DNA from: Gymnothorax reevesii
Lineage: Eukaryota > Chordata > Actinopteri > Anguilliformes > Muraenidae
Assembly (NCBI GenBank): GCA_029721435.1
Contig: CM056576.1
Coordinates: 116,425,166 to 116,489,165, forward strand
Length of the DNA: 64,000 nucleotides
Direction: 5' to 3'
Shown here: positions 59,801 through 61,720 of the stretch, piece by piece
Layout of the letters: every line of letters starts with the position of its first letter
Position numbering within the stretch: position 1 is the stretch's first letter
Notes under the pieces: generated by a model
Told to the model about the DNA's origin: nothing
The model's database searches: none
The model's input: the letters and a program-made list of their open reading frames with translations, nothing else
Made by a program: the position numbers and the translations under genes

Positions 59801-60455
59801 ATCACAGAATATCTGACTACAGAACAATGACAACCATCGAGCAGCAGGGAATACTGTAAAGTCATTGAAAATCAGTTGTGGGGAAAAAAAAAACAGCCCA
59901 GATTAGACCAAACCAAAACTTTTCCAGCATCATGATACAGGCCCTGGATAACTGCCTTTATAAGCGGAGAGGAACTGTGTAAAGGAGTAGCAATGATTCC
60001 TTTATTTACTACACGACATTCATTGACCTCCGTGAGAGTCGCTGTGCCAGTCTGTGCGTTCGAGTTCGTCTCTGTCAGTCTCTCTGTGGTTGGTAGGAGC
60101 GGCTGCGGGCCCGCAGAGAGGCTTCCCCAGGTGGTCGCACGAGTGTTAGCAGTCAGGCTTCGGCACGCTCCATTCACCTCCCTCATTACGGTTCAGCCAT
60201 CTGCCGGCGAAGCCTCCTCTGTTTATGATTATGAAAGTGTGGCGCACTGACGTCTTTCTAACCCCCCCCCCACCACTTTACCCGCAGGAGAAGAGGATCA
60301 GCTCCCTGGATGCTGCAAACGCACGACTCATGAGCGCCCTCACGCAGGTGAAGGAGCGCTATAGCATGCAGAACCTGCGAAACGGCCTCTCGCCCACCAA
60401 CCCCACCAAACTGTCCATCACTGAGAACGGCGAGTTCAAGAACAGCAGCTGCTGA
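2147..60455 (+). CDS. rasal2: RASAL2 orthologue, Ras GTPase-activating protein (17 coding exons in the window; 5' end of the long isoform lies outside)
   Basis: RASAL2 stimulates GTP hydrolysis on Ras (and in mammals has been linked to Rho-type GTPase control), acting at the inner face of the plasma membrane. Seventeen exons with GT-AG borders and matching phases give 1165 residues and a normal TGA stop at 60453-60455. Order: split PH domain (about residues 1-242), C2 (243-427), RasGAP (428-670), Pro/Ser-rich linker (671-1013), coiled coil (1014-1165). The arginine finger is R450 in [11 protein letters not shown] and the FLRFLCPA motif is at 559-566, so the catalytic site looks intact. DAB2IP and SYNGAP1 were weighed: the RasGAP segment [14 protein letters not shown] and the C-terminus GEFKNSSC fit RASAL2. 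The human long form has about 1280 residues, so about one N-terminal exon is missing upstream. Borders were placed by eye against remembered family sequence. Confidence 0.96.
2275..3050. other. intron sequence between long-isoform exons
   Basis: A G-run of ten at 2301-2310 and an A-run at 2993-3009. An open frame of 148 codons (2484-2930) has no recognisable domain, weak codon bias and stops on both sides; probably fortuitous. Confidence 0.4.
3051..4676 (+). mobile_element. Tc1/mariner transposon, nearly full length
   Basis: The terminal repeats begin cagtggggtgcaaaaatttg on the left and tagtgggccgcaaaaatttg on the reverse of the right end, and stay alike for about 100 bases. Size (1.6 kb) is typical of Tc1. 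The element lies within the intron between the first two exons in the window. Target TA is degraded on the left. Confidence 0.88.
3470..4451 (+). pseudogene. broken Tc1-type transposase
   Basis: Reading from a degraded HTH region near 3470 ([16 protein letters not shown]), recognisable DDE blocks are [12 protein letters not shown] (about 3875-3910, first Asp), [13 protein letters not shown] (near 4160-4200, second Asp) and [18 protein letters not shown] (4230-4280, Glu). All three catalytic acids remain. It is inactivated by a frame change near 4030-4100, an in-frame TAA at 4281-4283 and decay of the N-terminal third. After the TAA the frame runs on with normal C-terminal sequence to 4451. 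Confidence 0.85.
4677..4823. other. T-run and acceptor region
   Basis: A T-run at 4682-4700 follows the transposon, then about 120 bases of intron up to the acceptor of the exon at 4824. Confidence 0.5.
4824..4950 (+). CDS. rasal2: rasal2 exon, PH-domain insert (long isoform)
   Basis: The acceptor is acgcag ending at 4823 and the donor is ctgg|gtaagc at 4951. It encodes 42 residues, beginning VPVEITHG and including the highly conserved family motif [14 protein letters not shown], and ends one base into a codon. This phase-1 end matches the exon at 20682 across a 15.7 kb intron. The divergent middle (TDSSKGRS) corresponds to the weakly conserved stretch in mammals. Confidence 0.93.
4951..6719. 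other. start of the 15.7 kb intron, no recognised gene
   Basis: No exon found. A GC-richer patch with repeated gggcgt and ggcagggggagagg motifs lies at about 5830-5960. A phrase at 5520-5540 (gtggtccctaagtatttgta) resembles the end of a Tc1 element, too short to call. Confidence 0.4.
6720..7531 (+). promoter_or_regulatory. probable promoter and 5' leader of the short rasal2 isoform
   Basis: This stretch is locally rich in CpG compared with its flanks (runs such as ggcgcggtcc, gacgcggggg near 6760-6845 and gtacggacgcgcgcgttcgc near 7288-7310). A TATA-like tatataaag lies at 6916-6924, about 600 bases before the candidate start at 7532. A CpG-rich block ending in a short coding exon with a good donor is the usual layout of an internal vertebrate promoter. 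No transcription start can be seen directly. Confidence 0.45.
7532..7544 (+). CDS. rasal2: candidate first coding exon of the short rasal2 isoform (M-E-F-I)
   Basis: An ATG at 7532 with G at +4 opens four codons (M-E-F-I) followed by g and a strong donor, g|gtaaga. It ends in phase 1, exactly what the exon at 20682 needs, so splicing gives [16 protein letters not shown]. The human short isoform begins with a closely similar four-residue leader before E-V-P-A-E-R-S-P. An in-frame TGA at 7481 with no other in-frame ATG after it makes this the only start in this frame. The predicted short protein has about 1085 residues. The architecture is seen in the sequence; use of the exon is inferred from homology and phase. 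Confidence 0.6.
7545..8470. other. intron after the candidate short-isoform first exon
   Basis: Moderate CpG content continues to about 8130, then AT-rich. No exon or repeat recognised. Confidence 0.4.
8471..9603 (-). mobile_element. Tc1/mariner relic, minus orientation, split by a SINE
   Basis: The left end cacttgtcagccatgacatt and the reverse of the right end tgcagatgagccaaaacatt match with equal spacing, and TA flanks both ends (8469-8470, 9604-9605). The minus strand encodes recognisable but broken transposase pieces (about 8545-8760, including [14 protein letters not shown] text after MNPVFF). The SINE insertion at 9287-9548 interrupts it. Confidence 0.78.
9287..9548 (-). mobile_element. 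tRNA-derived SINE with expanded GT/AT tail
   Basis: The head is at the right. On the minus strand a perfect B box, ggttcgattcc, is seen at about 9469-9479 (reverse complement ggaatcgaacc). The tail runs through a T-rich stretch on the + strand into a (GT)/(AT) microsatellite at 9287-9352. A 10-base target duplication tggagaacat flanks it (9277-9286 and 9549-9558), inside the Tc1 relic. This orders the two insertions: Tc1 first, SINE later. Confidence 0.8.
9606..12359. other. intron sequence, no recognised gene
   Basis: AT-leaning sequence without exons. A stretch at about 11165-11460 (ctctgatccagatcagtttg, then gaagatcctgatccaaatca) resembles a dispersed fish repeat with gatcc-rich text; this call is weak (about 0.3). 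Several short open frames look random. Confidence 0.35.
12360..12515. repeat. dispersed repeat copy, uninterrupted version of the 17.7 kb copy
   Basis: The order of phrases tttgtggtcaacaa, cttctaagttgaat and aaaacttgttggaataac is matched at 17684-17768 and 18306-18330 with about the same spacing, except that the second copy is split by a 537-base insertion. This gives an empty-site comparison for that insertion. The family is not identified. Confidence 0.7.
12516..13410. other. intron sequence, no recognised gene
   Basis: No exon or known repeat recognised apart from an A-run at 12518-12533. Confidence 0.4.
13411..14175. repeat. GT microsatellite block with a 127-129-bp minisatellite
   Basis: GT-rich tracts cover 13411-13790 with interspersed GC steps, then three copies of a longer unit start at tgcgtttaatg 13805, 13934 and 14061 (spacing 129 and 127). 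Each unit holds a GAGA stretch, gtatattaatattg and a GT run. Open frames over it encode Cys/Val or His/Thr repeats and are not genes. Confidence 0.9.
14176..15096. other. intron sequence, no recognised gene
   Basis: No supported exon or known repeat. Confidence 0.4.
15097..15208. repeat. (AC)n microsatellite
   Basis: Nearly pure AC for about 110 bases, with a few interruptions (ctct near 15111, gcag near 15129, aaacat near 15159). Confidence 0.97.
15230..16750 (+). promoter_or_regulatory. GC-rich, promoter-like region with GA-rich leader
   Basis: The stretch is GC- and CpG-rich compared with the surrounding intron, most clearly 16140-16600 (for example cattcgcgcggagagctccc). It holds GA-rich simple tracts at about 15395-15470 and 15590-15660 and ggca repeats near 15345. 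This looks like a 5'UTR/promoter region inside the intron. No convincing coding exon was found in 16100-16750: the one ATG-led frame at 16574 has no good donor in the phase needed by the next exon. A weaker first-exon candidate at 15852 is listed separately. It could also be a non-coding first exon or an enhancer. Confidence 0.4.
15852..15876 (+). CDS. rasal2: weak candidate alternative first exon (M-M-G-N-T-C-D-R)
   Basis: Two adjacent ATGs (15852, 15855) lead to GNTCDR and then g|gtactt. The end is phase 1, matching the exon at 20682. The second ATG would give a protein beginning M-G-N-T-C, which resembles N-myristoylation/palmitoylation leaders. The donor departs from consensus at +4 to +6, several upstream ATGs exist (for example at 15798, closed by tga), and one in three chance frames would match. 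Listed because it follows the GC-rich leader-like region. Confidence 0.2.
17212..17569. mobile_element. hAT-like non-autonomous transposon (MITE)
   Basis: The 16-base terminal inverted repeats are tagggctgggcgatat at the left and, reversed, tagggctgggtgatat at the right. Length is 358 bases with no coding capacity. The TAGGG start and common occurrence of such ends in fish suggest hAT. No clear 8-base target duplication was seen. Confidence 0.75.
17769..18305. mobile_element. piggyBac-like MITE
   Basis: The inverted ends are ccctataatgcccc and gggcattataggg. TTAA follows directly on the right (18306-18309), as expected for piggyBac; the left flank reads tgca. It interrupts a sequence that is found uninterrupted at 12360-12515. 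Internal phrases gtatcatat(a/c)tgatac are repeated. Non-coding. Confidence 0.65.
18561..19599. other. intron sequence with an internal duplication
   Basis: A phrase of about 110 bases occurs twice, near 18770-18890 (gtgattaagttgcagctgta) and 18894-19010 (gtgattaagtatcagccgta), each with caatattcacttcaaa-like or gtagtattcacttcaaa-like text. Otherwise nothing recognised. Confidence 0.5.
19600..20110. mobile_element. probable non-autonomous DNA transposon relic
   Basis: The text contains gcacatttacatgacagttg near 19627, ttttcaaaggaatttcggat near 19952 and ccaaaaatgctgttgtcttg near 20050, resembling a fish repeat whose ends read like gttttcaaaa...aaaacgc. Diverged and non-coding; class unsure (hAT-like suspected). 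Confidence 0.4.
20682..20788 (+). CDS. rasal2: rasal2 exon, basic/Ser-rich PH-domain insert
   Basis: It encodes [13 protein letters not shown] to SSPFKVP after completing a split Glu codon. The donor is cca|gtgagt at 20789. The acceptor is a tandem tttcagcag (20673-20681): using the second AG starts the exon at 20682 and matches the mammalian E-V-x-x-E-R-S-P junction; using the first AG adds one residue in frame. The SPRRRS segment is a plausible basic phosphosite region. It is the first exon shared by the long isoform and the proposed short isoform. Confidence 0.93.
20789..27091. other. 6.8 kb intron, few landmarks
   Basis: Just inside the donor a short ctccc-rich degenerate repeat is seen (20800-20880, for example aacccctcccaccatg, aactccaccccctatt, actcctcccacagc). 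T-run at 23528-23550. A GC-richer patch at 22090-22330 could be a conserved element. No exon recognised; short open frames are taken as chance. Confidence 0.4.
27092..27250 (+). mobile_element. 5' end fragment of a Tc1/mariner element
   Basis: It begins tacaaccccaattccaaaaa, then aagttgggatgctg, the terminal repeat of a common fish Tc1-like family, and continues with gattgatttgcaaat-like text (gactgatttgcaaatatcat). Only the first 160 bases or so are recognised. A rasal2 exon lies between this and the 3'-end fragment at 32 kb, so they are separate remnants. Confidence 0.75.
27604..27716 (+). CDS. rasal2: rasal2 exon, conserved basic segment of the PH domain
   Basis: The acceptor is tccgcag ending at 27603 and the donor is cag|gtaggt at 27717. 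It encodes 37 residues from [17 protein letters not shown] to LRSADND and ends two bases into an Arg codon. This stretch is almost invariant across SynGAP, DAB2IP and RASAL2. The exon ends at aatgacag and similar sequence recurs in the first 150 bases of the intron (see findings). Confidence 0.96.
27717..29200. other. start of the 8.8 kb intron
   Basis: The first 170 bases hold degenerate copies of the exon end and donor (see findings). T-runs at 27828-27838 and 28021-28042. No exon recognised. Confidence 0.5.
29200..30110. repeat. degenerate minisatellite (about 31-base unit) split by a GT microsatellite
   Basis: Units resembling cctgtgattcgggtaaagag then aaactcctg recur about 25 times from 29240 to 29650 and 29858 to 30100. 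A (GT/GC)n tract at 29653-29857 separates the two halves. Open frames of Cys/Val and His/Thr repeats here are not genes. Confidence 0.9.
29653..29857. repeat. (GT)n/(GC) microsatellite
   Basis: About 205 bases of gtgtgtgc and gtgcgtgc words, ending in pure GT for about 44 bases. Confidence 0.97.
30111..31280. other. intron sequence with short simple repeats
   Basis: (GTTT)n near 30297-30330 and (TTTG)/(TTTA) at 30476-30517, T-run at 30620-30638. The stretch 30330-30470 resembles a dispersed fish repeat but is not identified. Confidence 0.4.
31281..31600 (+). mobile_element. tRNA-derived SINE
   Basis: It opens with gatggtacacggtggtgcag and tggttagcactgttgcctcg (A-box region), continues with the common fish text tttgcatgttttccccgtgt and ggtttcctccgggtactccg, then gttggtccccgggcgctg and ggctgcccactgctcctaac, and ends in tatcttatcttatctt (31577-31593), a simple 3' tail. 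The B-box half is decayed. Confidence 0.75.
31990..32048. mobile_element. truncated SINE tail or similar fragment
   Basis: ttttttttaagagtttttttggggattttcttctttatt matches the tail end of the SINE at 9360 in the same orientation; only about 60 bases remain. Confidence 0.4.
32365..32449 (+). mobile_element. 3' end fragment of a Tc1/mariner element
   Basis: aaaggatttgcaaatcattg, then tttactcaatgtcccaactt and cattggaattggggtttgta form the right terminal repeat of the same family as at 27092. Text at 32040-32066 (gtagtgtactcaatttaat) looks like the part that should precede it, suggesting a 290-base insertion between them. Confidence 0.7.
32450..34960. other. intron sequence, no recognised gene
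   Basis: No exon or known repeat recognised. Confidence 0.4.
34961..35495. repeat. 38-base tandem repeat (about 14 copies)
   Basis: The unit begins gtacatgatgatgtatctaa and continues catactgcacatgatgta. Starts at 34961, 34999 and 35037 show an exact 38-base step. The first copies are nearly identical; copies past 35340 are shortened or diverged. There are no unique spacers between units, so it is a minisatellite. Confidence 0.97.
35700..36035 (+). promoter_or_regulatory. CpG-rich block, probable internal promoter
   Basis: The 336 bases are strikingly CpG-rich against an AT-leaning intron (for example cgagcgcgcggcgtatcgaa near 35728 and cgcgccggcg near 35750), and end just before an ATG that opens a 16-codon exon with an in-phase donor (36036-36085). 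A CCCGCCC box lies near 35767. This is the usual appearance of a CpG-island promoter. No TATA box was noticed. Confidence 0.5.
36036..36085 (+). CDS. rasal2: candidate alternative first exon upstream of the C2-RasGAP half ([16 protein letters not shown])
   Basis: ATG at 36036 (G at +4) opens [16 protein letters not shown] and ends in tc|gtaggt, phase 2. The next exon (36530), 444 bases on, needs exactly two bases, so tc+g makes Ser and the protein reads on into [17 protein letters not shown]. An in-frame TAG at 35937 closes the frame upstream, with no other in-frame ATG between. The leader is aromatic-rich with one Cys. The predicted product has about 1024 residues and lacks the first part of the PH domain. 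I do not recall this leader in mammalian RASAL2. The frame and donor are visible; use is inferred. Confidence 0.45.
36530..36683 (+). CDS. rasal2: rasal2 exon, PH domain
   Basis: The acceptor is cctccccag ending at 36529. After completing an Arg codon it encodes 51 residues, [20 protein letters not shown] through [11 protein letters not shown]. The next exon begins with V-T-Y-S-G-G, so by homology the exon must end at gag 36681-36683. The donor there is gag|gtgctg, which matches consensus only at the GT and the preceding bases. Read-through into the 295-base intron stays open for 53 codons to a stop at 36840-36842. Confidence 0.93.
36979..37077 (+). CDS. rasal2: rasal2 exon, C-terminal helix of the PH domain
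   Basis: The acceptor is ctcttcag ending at 36978 and the donor is aag|gtaata. It encodes 33 residues, [12 protein letters not shown] to RTVQPNK, with [11 protein letters not shown] as the usual C-terminal PH helix and its invariant Trp. Both ends are phase 0. Confidence 0.96.
37078..37510. repeat. degenerate minisatellite just after an exon
   Basis: About a dozen irregular units of roughly 30 bases resembling cctcccaatttaatacacat, starting within 40 bases of the donor at 37078 and fading by 37510. Confidence 0.7.
37511..39374. other. intron sequence, no recognised gene
   Basis: C-run near 37606-37614. A palindromic-looking phrase attttccattagctgaaactgcagg near 37690 partners with cctgcagttttagtcaagga at 37668 (a short hairpin). 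Nothing else recognised. Confidence 0.4.
39375..39665. repeat. dispersed fish repeat with (TCCG)n core, class unknown
   Basis: It contains gaaacgaaggggactatagg, a run of cagtccgtccgtcagtccgt, and accgtatgacctaggaacat followed by aaagttggtgtgtggatg. I recognise this as a recurring style of fish repeat but cannot name the family. Confidence 0.45.
39811..40365 (+). CDS. rasal2: rasal2 exon, C2 domain
   Basis: A single 555-base exon encodes 185 residues (243-427). The acceptor is ttcctcccag and the donor is aag|gtacac. It begins [20 protein letters not shown], the first C2 strand, runs through [14 protein letters not shown] and FWGEHFEF, and ends with the linker into Ras[18 protein letters not shown]. 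In this family the C2 domain helps dock the catalytic domain and contacts membrane or small GTPase. It is very GC-rich, unlike the introns. The long antisense frame over it is a codon-bias shadow. The donor runs directly into a short CA repeat. Confidence 0.97.
40366..40754. other. intron start with short CA repeat
   Basis: (CA)n at 40366-40386 directly at the donor, then unremarkable sequence. Confidence 0.5.
40755..41151. mobile_element. long palindromic (fold-back) MITE
   Basis: The two halves are near-perfect inverted copies: left arm about 40755-40940, right arm about 40965-41151. For example, gtttacttaagtttggacaa at 40882 is mirrored by ttgtccaaacttaagtaaac at 41009. The outer ends are agtagcacctaaaaacc and ggtttttgggtgctact. 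No coding capacity. The transcript could form a hairpin of about 180 base pairs with mismatches. Confidence 0.85.
41455..41640 (+). mobile_element. Tc1/mariner 3'-end fragment
   Basis: gaagagactgaaggccctga, then aagatggctgcagtgcagac and tttgcagagcatcacc resemble the C-terminal coding end of a Tc1-like transposase (an old frame followed by ttgcaacaagatattaaaaa). The rest is missing. Confidence 0.5.
42155..43938. repeat. 53/54-base minisatellite, about 33 copies, with higher-order structure
   Basis: The unit runs gcgctgcagttttctgtagt then tctatctgtatgcaggacac and cctgtgtgttttt. Units alternate between 53 and 54 bases by the length of the T run, so many intervals are 107 bases. A diverged pair marked ggaagccctgtgtgcctctg recurs at 42522, 42898, 43541 and 43811, showing amplification of larger blocks. 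Overlapping open frames (Cys/Phe-rich) reflect the repeat and are not genes. It lies in the intron between the C2 exon and the first RasGAP exon. Confidence 0.98.
43939..44486. other. intron sequence before the RasGAP exons
   Basis: No repeat or exon recognised besides short A- and T-runs. Confidence 0.4.
44487..44631 (+). CDS. rasal2: rasal2 exon, RasGAP domain with the arginine finger
   Basis: The acceptor is ctttag ending at 44486 and the donor is ctgg|gtaagg. It encodes 48 residues beginning [14 protein letters not shown]. The catalytic arginine finger is Arg450 (44553-44555) within [11 protein letters not shown], the motif that inserts into the Ras active site. It ends in phase 1. Confidence 0.97.
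44788..44932 (+). CDS. rasal2: rasal2 exon, RasGAP domain
   Basis: The acceptor is aatgcag ending at 44787; the preceding intron is only 156 bases. It completes a Gly codon and encodes 47 residues, [20 protein letters not shown] through [10 protein letters not shown], ending with tg|gtgaga, the first two bases of a Cys codon. The end of this exon (atcatcaactcctactg plus donor) appears to be the source of degenerate copies in the following intron. Confidence 0.97.
44933..45204. repeat. degenerate copies of the preceding exon end and donor
   Basis: The exon ends atcatcaactcctactg|gtgagag. Similar text recurs at 45020-45040 (atatccctgactcctactgg) and 45083-45108 (atatcaccaactccttctgg followed by tgagag), and once more at 46064-46080 (atatcaccaactcctac). 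Confidence 0.75.
45205..46000 (+). mobile_element. CR1/L2-like LINE fragment (reverse transcriptase C-terminus)
   Basis: Broken frames give [16 protein letters not shown] (about 45238-45290), then [20 protein letters not shown] (45300-45360), LNLFSL (near 45380), and after an interruption a degraded [13 protein letters not shown] block near 45895. This order is that of the C-terminal end of a CR1/L2-type reverse transcriptase. Stops and frame changes throughout. Confidence 0.75.
45646..45778. mobile_element. small GC-rich palindrome-ended insertion in the LINE
   Basis: The ends agctcgccggg (45649) and ccccggcgagct (near 45737) are inverted. The flanks agaatttg/atagaatagt share tagaat, a possible target duplication. 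The inner text has gtccgcgtccgtccgcgtgc. Class unknown. Confidence 0.45.
46327..46563 (+). CDS. rasal2: rasal2 exon, RasGAP domain core with FLR motif
   Basis: The acceptor is ctccag ending at 46326 and the donor is gccaa|gtacgc. It encodes [16 protein letters not shown] through QNLANFA plus two bases of Lys. [20 protein letters not shown] carries the FLRx-x-xPA signature (residues 559-566) that stabilises the catalytic loop. The borders keep the phase with both neighbours. Confidence 0.97.
46564..47316. other. intron with degenerate gatgtgaatgtg-type repeats
   Basis: From about 46840 to 47290 irregular units containing atgaatgtg, gatatgaatgtgtatcg and gaaatgtggatgc recur. The last 236 bases are open in the frame of the next exon, by chance or through the repeat. 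Confidence 0.55.
47317..47518 (+). CDS. rasal2: rasal2 exon, C-terminal part of the RasGAP domain
   Basis: The acceptor is ctcccacag ending at 47316 and the donor is aag|gtacct. It completes Lys and encodes 67 residues, [19 protein letters not shown] to [11 protein letters not shown]. The wording of the first helix ([18 protein letters not shown]) fits RASAL2 better than DAB2IP or SYNGAP1. The upstream intron happens to be open in the same frame for about 78 codons. Confidence 0.97.
47519..48886. other. intron sequence, pyrimidine-rich towards its end
   Basis: A G-run near 47741-47760 and C-runs near 48519 and 48730. Long C/T-rich stretch 48430-48840 before the acceptor. No exon recognised. 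Confidence 0.5.
48887..49086 (+). CDS. rasal2: rasal2 exon, linker after RasGAP
   Basis: It encodes [20 protein letters not shown] through [11 protein letters not shown] plus two bases. The start at 48887 (after acatcccag) is chosen because mammalian RASAL2 has the same GENSFLQAT junction. A second acceptor, ttcctgcag ending at 48907, has a better pyrimidine run and would drop seven residues in frame; both may be used. The donor is acag|gtaaca. Confidence 0.92.
49100..49210. repeat. two diverged units of the 53/54-base minisatellite
   Basis: ctgtagttcttccagtatg at 49116 and ctgtagttcttcctgtatgc at 49167 (51 bases apart) resemble the unit ctgtagttctatctgtatgc of the 42 kb array, followed by cccttgtgtt versus accctgtgtgtt. 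Confidence 0.6.
49296..49998 (+). CDS. rasal2: rasal2 exon, proline/serine-rich linker
   Basis: The largest exon (703 bases, residues 737-971). The acceptor is tttttgcag and the donor is cag|gtaagg. It is probably disordered, with proline runs ([12 protein letters not shown], a possible SH3 ligand). Conserved islands are [33 protein letters not shown] and [10 protein letters not shown]. It appears shorter than the mammalian counterpart, with poor conservation between the islands. The third positions are very GC-rich. Confidence 0.95.
49999..50967. other. intron sequence with weak short repeats
   Basis: Degenerate phrases of the type actatacaatgtaccatg recur loosely from 50080 to 50640. No exon recognised. 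Confidence 0.4.
50968..51240. mobile_element. inverted-repeat element (probable MITE)
   Basis: The left arm actttttgtccccggactct (50978) and gacttttcatccctggattt (51006) is mirrored by ggacaaaaagtaaatgggga (51177) and ggatgaaaagtccggagaca (51195), then gggacaaaaagt (51222). Arms about 65 bases, loop about 130 bases. Confidence 0.65.
51312..52096. mobile_element. Tc1-like end fragments with a nested SINE-like repeat
   Basis: The left phrase tacagcactgtgccaaagtc and aatcaaatcaatatttggta are typical of a fish Tc1-like family; cagtactgtaca near 52080-52092 may be the other end. The nested repeat occupies about 51688-52012. Confidence 0.5.
51688..52012 (+). mobile_element. fish dispersed repeat related to the SINE at 31.3 kb
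   Basis: The order agcctcacagcagtaaggtt, gagtttgcacgttctccccg, tgattggagactctaaaatt, gggataggctccatctcccc and atggatggatgg is a very common fish repeat layout. It shares the tttgca-ctccccg-gggt block with the 31281 copy but has a different 3' half. Confidence 0.75.
52620..53300 (-). mobile_element. Tc1/mariner relic, minus orientation, same family as the 8.5 kb copy
   Basis: The left end gatgagccagaacattatga and right end cttaatgttgtggctcatca are inverted and match the ends of the 8471-9603 element. Inside, text reading gaggcatgggctctacaata and ctggggaattttgagtccag is the usual order of this family on this strand. Transposase frames are decayed. Confidence 0.78.
53340..53380. repeat. single phrase related to the 53/54-base minisatellite
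   Basis: actgtatatgagcagacacc followed by ctgtgtgcctgacctgtg resembles the diverged unit of the 42 kb array (tctgtatgcaggaagccctg then tgtgcctctgagctgt). Confidence 0.4.
53485..53610 (+). CDS. rasal2: rasal2 exon, linker before the coiled coil
   Basis: The acceptor is gcttttgtag ending at 53484 and the donor is aag|gtaaca. It encodes 42 residues, [20 protein letters not shown], then [40 protein letters not shown] is nearly identical to mammalian RASAL2. Both ends are phase 0, so skipping it would keep the frame. Confidence 0.95.
53611..53780. repeat. short degenerate repeat just after an exon
   Basis: Phrases gctaacattgttactgtagtgct, gctaaaactgcggctgtgatgct and gctaacactgttgcgg recur at about 30-40 bases, beginning about 25 bases after the donor at 53611. 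Confidence 0.6.
53781..54527. other. probable transposon-derived intron sequence
   Basis: gcggtttccatcccacgttt near 53776 and aatgtggaaactccaac near 54294 could be inverted ends of a non-autonomous element. Weak. Nothing else recognised. Confidence 0.3.
54528..55056. mobile_element. non-autonomous DNA transposon next to an exon
   Basis: The ends gccgtaatttccgtactata and, reversed, accgttacttccggactata are inverted. Near the ends the phrases ataagccgg, tgcggctaatctatgg and gtgcggcttatattcag are typical of a widespread fish repeat. Length about 530 bases, non-coding. It ends 108 bases before the acceptor of the exon at 55164. Confidence 0.7.
55164..55366 (+). CDS. rasal2: rasal2 exon, coiled coil
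   Basis: The acceptor is cgtggtccag and the donor is agcag|gtggat. It encodes 67 residues rich in Glu, Gln, Leu and Arg with heptad spacing ([20 protein letters not shown] onward to [10 protein letters not shown]). A transposon remnant ends about 109 bases before the acceptor, so the branch point and pyrimidine tract must lie within 55056-55163. Confidence 0.96.
55367..55838. other. 472-base intron
   Basis: No repeat recognised. The frame of the previous exon continues open for about 60 codons to a stop near 55544. Confidence 0.5.
55839..55926 (+). CDS. rasal2: rasal2 exon, coiled coil
   Basis: The acceptor is gtttctcag ending at 55838 and the donor is cag|gtaatg. It completes an Arg codon and encodes [20 protein letters not shown] and AKQKIIDAQ. 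The heptad pattern continues from the previous exon. Confidence 0.96.
55927..60287. other. 4.4 kb intron, mostly featureless
   Basis: T-runs at 56070-56084 and 56500-56508, a C-run at 59209-59222. Between 58600 and 59640 the sequence is CT-rich with loose repeats (accatatcgctttcacacccc type). A possible 18-base microexon at 58526 is listed apart. No other exon recognised. Confidence 0.5.
58526..58543 (+). CDS. rasal2: possible 18-base cassette microexon (V-T-N-G-A-E)
   Basis: Between gacttccag and gtaacc lies an 18-base phase-0 segment encoding VTNGAE, which would fit in frame between the exons at 55839 and 60288. Microexons of this size occur in neuronal transcripts of vertebrates. The pyrimidine tract is poor and I do not recall this insert in mammalian RASAL2, so chance is quite possible. 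Confidence 0.2.
60288..60455 (+). CDS. rasal2: rasal2 last coding exon and stop
   Basis: The acceptor is tacccgcag ending at 60287. It encodes 55 residues, [20 protein letters not shown] then [13 protein letters not shown] and the C-terminus [13 protein letters not shown], then TGA at 60453-60455. The end of the coiled coil and the final GEFKNSSC are diagnostic of RASAL2 (DAB2IP ends differently). A C-run of ten bases at 60262-60271 is part of the pyrimidine tract. Confidence 0.97.
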   Translation, partial: EKRISSLDAANARLMSALTQVKERYSMQNLRNGLSPTNPTKLSITENGEFKNSSC

Positions 60456-60967
60456 TTGCCGATAGACCTGCACCCTGGGAAAACATCTGTATATCAAAAT
60501 GTCAACCCTCACCCCGGCTATCCTTGTATATATATCAATACCTTTTACCGCTCTTGTACAGTGATGTAAGATACTGCCATGGAGGAGTGCGGGATGAAGG
60601 AGTGGAGCTTGTTAGATACTGTAATGAGTTAGCAAAGTTTGTGTTTTATAAATAATATTGTTCTCAAAACCAGATCTAGCAAAGCAGAGTTTTATGAATT
60701 TTTTTAAGTATTCTGTAATCTAGAGATAATTTAGCAGGATGTATATATGAAGAGGAATTTGTTTGACAAAAAAAGAATAAGCACACAGGAAATGGTTTGA
60801 GCTGTTTTACTTGTGAGGAAAGAGACAATTATTGATAGAAAAGGAAGGATATGATGAATCAAACACTTTTATGCACTCCGTTTGGCTAACCCGACCTTTT
60901 TTATCTTTTATTTCATGCTTTTTCCTTGACAATGTGTTGTGTTCCTTTTGATAAGACAGAGGCTTTT

Positions 60968-60973
60968 ATTAAA
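60968..60973 (+). terminator. proximal poly(A) signal candidate (ATTAAA)
   Basis: The common variant hexamer, 513 bases after the stop, followed about 25-35 bases later by ctctctgtgtgggc, a plausible downstream GU-rich element. Confidence 0.45.
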
Positions 60974-61686
60974 CCTGGATTACTGGTCCACTCTCTGTGT
61001 GGGCTTATCAACTCCCAGAATCCCCTGCTGTTCAGAGTCATGTGACCTGGGTCAGCTGGCTCCAGCATGTGTGCGTTTATTTATTCTGTTATTCAGGACA
61101 GTGGGGTCGATGTCTTATAACCCCACTGACTGTGTGCGGTTTCCAGTTTCTTATAAATGACTACTGTTTCACTGTTCATCGTCTCTTGAGTCTTTTCTCT
61201 GAAAGCATCTATGTTTGGAAATTGAAACATGGCTATTCTGTTATAAATAATTTTAGCTTAAAGGGCAGATGACGCAAATTGTGGTATCCAGACAGTCCCT
61301 GTGGTCTGGTAGCCAATTCTGACCACACCATTGGCAACTATTGTTGTCAAGCCCTTGGGGCAGTGCCTGATTGCTTGTGTCTGCTTCCTTCACTTTCTGT
61401 ACTGGTGCCTTCTGAGCCATTTAGTCATCCAAGTTGTCCTGAACACTTTTTGACTAGACCTATTACAGTAGTGAGATAGGGCTCCAATTCTAAATAATCC
61501 AAATTGAAACAAAAGGGGAAAATGGGGATTGAAATCTCATTTTCTGACCGCCAAAGTGTAGTATCCCACTACAGCACTAGCCCCCTGTGGAAGATTATCA
61601 GTATTCCTATTCTGGTCTCAGTTCTACCAGCTACTTTGTCGTCGTCTTAACTACTGTTGGAGAGACAGCAGCTCACCTGAAATTAC

Positions 61687-61692
61687 AATAAA
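61687..61692 (+). terminator. distal poly(A) signal candidate (AATAAA)
   Basis: The first canonical AATAAA after the stop codon on the + strand, 1.2 kb downstream. It is followed within 60 bases by a T-rich stretch. Confidence 0.4.
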
Positions 61693-61720
61693 CCTGGTCC
61701 CATGCAGGGTGAAAAGCTGT

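Larger units (their letters stand above)
60456..61720 (+). other. rasal2: rasal2 3' untranslated region
   Basis: Sequence after the stop is AT-rich with no coding exon. Two possible poly(A) signals were seen: ATTAAA at 60968-60973 followed by a GT-rich stretch, and AATAAA at 61687-61692. The extent is therefore uncertain: about 0.5 or 1.25 kb. Confidence 0.6.

Noticed and set aside
2147..60455. DAB2IP or SYNGAP1 instead of RASAL2
   Set aside because: The RasGAP wording ([20 protein letters not shown]), the GENSFLQAT junction and the C-terminus GEFKNSSC fit RASAL2; DAB2IP and SYNGAP1 differ at these positions.
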